Shown: positions 7,556 to 8,408 of the stretch, piece after piece
Position numbering within the stretch: the first letter of the stretch is position 1
How the letters are laid out: every line of letters begins with the position of its first letter
Source: CAZSTA01 sp964609495 [NCBI: uncultured bacterium]
GTDB taxonomy: Bacteria > CAZSTA01
Length of the DNA stretch: 8,408 nucleotides
Assembly: GCA_964609495.1 (NCBI GenBank)
Contig: CAZSTA010000102.1
Span: forward strand, 3,987-12,394
Reading direction: 5' to 3'
Made by a program: the position numbers and the translations under genes
Notes under the pieces: generated by a model
Told to the model about the DNA's origin: nothing
Databases searched by the model: none
What the model saw: the letters and a program-made list of their open reading frames with translations, nothing else

Positions 7556-8408
7556 GTGAAAAATAAAAAGTTGGGTAGTATGGCTGTGGGGACAGTTATT
7601 TGCGTTTTGGTAGTCATTGCACTTGTCTTGGGAGCGCTTCCCCTCTCCGCATCGCCAACAGAAGAAGATCAAGAAGCCCTACAAATGATTTTAGCAAATG
7701 TTGGAATCAAAGAAGCAGACTTGAAAGTTTATAAGGATTTAAATGCCTGGAGATTTGGAGGGGGAAATAGTATTGCATATGAGTCTGGCAGGATCATCGC
7801 CCTAAGGATTAAGAAATCCGAATTTAATGATCTGAAGTTGGTAGCTCCTCTAACCAATCTTCAAGGACTCGATCTAGGGGATAATCAGATAAGCAAGATA
7901 GAAGGTTTGGAGGAGTTGACCAATCTTCAAAGACTCTATCTAGTAGATAATCAGATAAGTAAGATAGAAGGCTTAGAGAAGTTGATTAACCTTCAAGAAC
8001 TCTCTCTATGGGAGAATCAGATAAGTAAGATAGAAGGTTTAGAGAAATTGACTAATCTTCAAAGACTCGTTCTAGCAGGTAATCAGATAATCAAGATAGA
8101 AGGCTTAGAGAAGTTGACTAACCTTCGAGAACTCTATCTAGGGGAGAATCAGATAAGTAAGATGGAAGGTTTGGAGAAGTTGACTAGCCTTCTAACACTT
8201 GCTCTGAAAGGGAATCAGATAAGTAAGATAGAAGGTTTGGAGGAGTTGACCAACCTTCAGTGGCTCGATCTAGAAGAGAATCAGATAAGTAAGATAGAAG
8301 GTTTGGAGAAGTTGCCCAACCTTCGAACACTCATTACACTCACTCTAAGGGGGAATCAGATAAGTAAGATAGAAGGTTTGGAGGAGTTGACCAATCTTCG
8401 AACACTCT
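7556..8408 (+). CDS. Secreted leucine-rich-repeat protein (partial, C-terminus off the right edge)
   Basis: GTG start with AAAGGAG (7540-7546) 9 nt upstream; an in-frame TAA at 7532-7534 excludes a longer form. 284 codons are visible with no stop. Residues 2-5 (KNKK) and the hydrophobic stretch 9-30 form a signal peptide, with cleavage probably near A32-S33. Residues 36-98 form a non-repeat cap. From residue 99 there are eight leucine-rich repeats and the start of a ninth, of the 22-residue type with core LxLxxNQISKIEGLE, like the SDS22/internalin class. Repeat 8 carries three extra residues. LRR solenoids bind proteins or glycans on the concave face; the ligand here is unknown. The repeats are nearly identical at DNA level except at concave-face codons. 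Any wall anchor, transmembrane segment or further domain would lie beyond the edge. Confidence 0.9.
   Translation, partial: MKNKKLGSMAVGTVICVLVVIALVLGALPLSASPTEEDQEALQMILANVGIKEADLKVYKDLNAWRFGGGNSIAYESGRIIALRIKKSEFNDLKLVAPLTNLQGLDLGDNQISKIEGLEELTNLQRLYLVDNQISKIEGLEKLINLQELSLWENQISKIEGLEKLTNLQRLVLAGNQIIKIEGLEKLTNLRELYLGENQISKMEGLEKLTSLLTLALKGNQISKIEGLEELTNLQWLDLEENQISKIEGLEKLPNLRTLITLTLRGNQISKIEGLEELTNLRTL
7850..8408 (+). repeat. 66-bp tandem repeats encoding LRR units
   Basis: The landmark AATCAGATAA begins at 7883, 7949, 8015, 8081, 8147, 8213 and 8279 (exact 66-bp spacing) and again at 8354 (75-bp spacing). The last interval carries a 9-bp insertion. The array is open at the right edge, so its copy number is a minimum. 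Confidence 0.95.

Noticed and set aside
7850-8408. Regular 66-bp direct repeats considered as a CRISPR or satellite array
   Set aside because: The units stay in frame and encode LRR motifs; there are no spacer-like unique segments.

Overview
The window is 8408 bases of bacterial DNA, AT-leaning by eye. It holds five protein genes, two of them cut by the window edges, and I see no rRNA, tRNA, CRISPR array or transposase. Sigma-70 type promoters, Shine-Dalgarno sites, signal peptides and a bacterial glycerol kinase make it bacterial. The phylum cannot be fixed from sequence alone. Abundant solenoid-repeat proteins, PEGA/DUF4384 proteins and short GC-rich intergenic hairpin elements are often seen in uncultured candidate phyla, but that is inference.

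Layout. Positions 1-2354 (minus) encode most of a STAND-type P-loop NTPase: NTPase core, winged helix, then at least nine HEAT repeats running off the left edge. A divergent promoter region (2355-2580) separates it from a plus-strand gene (2581-4569). That gene encodes an exported, C-terminally anchored protein with a DUF4384-like domain, three PEGA domains and a FlgD-like Ig domain. This gene overlaps tail-to-tail by 6 bp with a minus-strand Gfo/Idh/MocA family NAD-dependent oxidoreductase (4564-5568). Upstream of the oxidoreductase, a 200-bp gap carries a GC-rich element with two perfect hairpins. Glycerol kinase glpK follows (5769-7262, minus), with a TTG start and a perfect-consensus promoter. 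A second divergent intergenic region (7263-7555) leads to a plus-strand GTG-start gene for an exported leucine-rich-repeat protein that runs off the right edge.

How the genes relate. glpK and the oxidoreductase are co-directional and may form a small polyol/sugar catabolic unit, although the hairpin element lies between them. The other three genes encode repeat proteins that look like sensing or surface-binding proteins: a cytoplasmic NTPase with a HEAT solenoid, an envelope-anchored PEGA protein and a secreted LRR protein. The NTPase and the PEGA protein share a 23-bp back-to-back promoter arrangement, which could couple their expression. No known defence or signalling system can be named from these genes; the NTPase is the best candidate for something new.

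Both window edges fall inside near-identical tandem repeats (93-bp HEAT units on the left, 66-bp LRR units on the right). This fits an assembly that stopped in repeats, so the true lengths of both edge genes are unknown.
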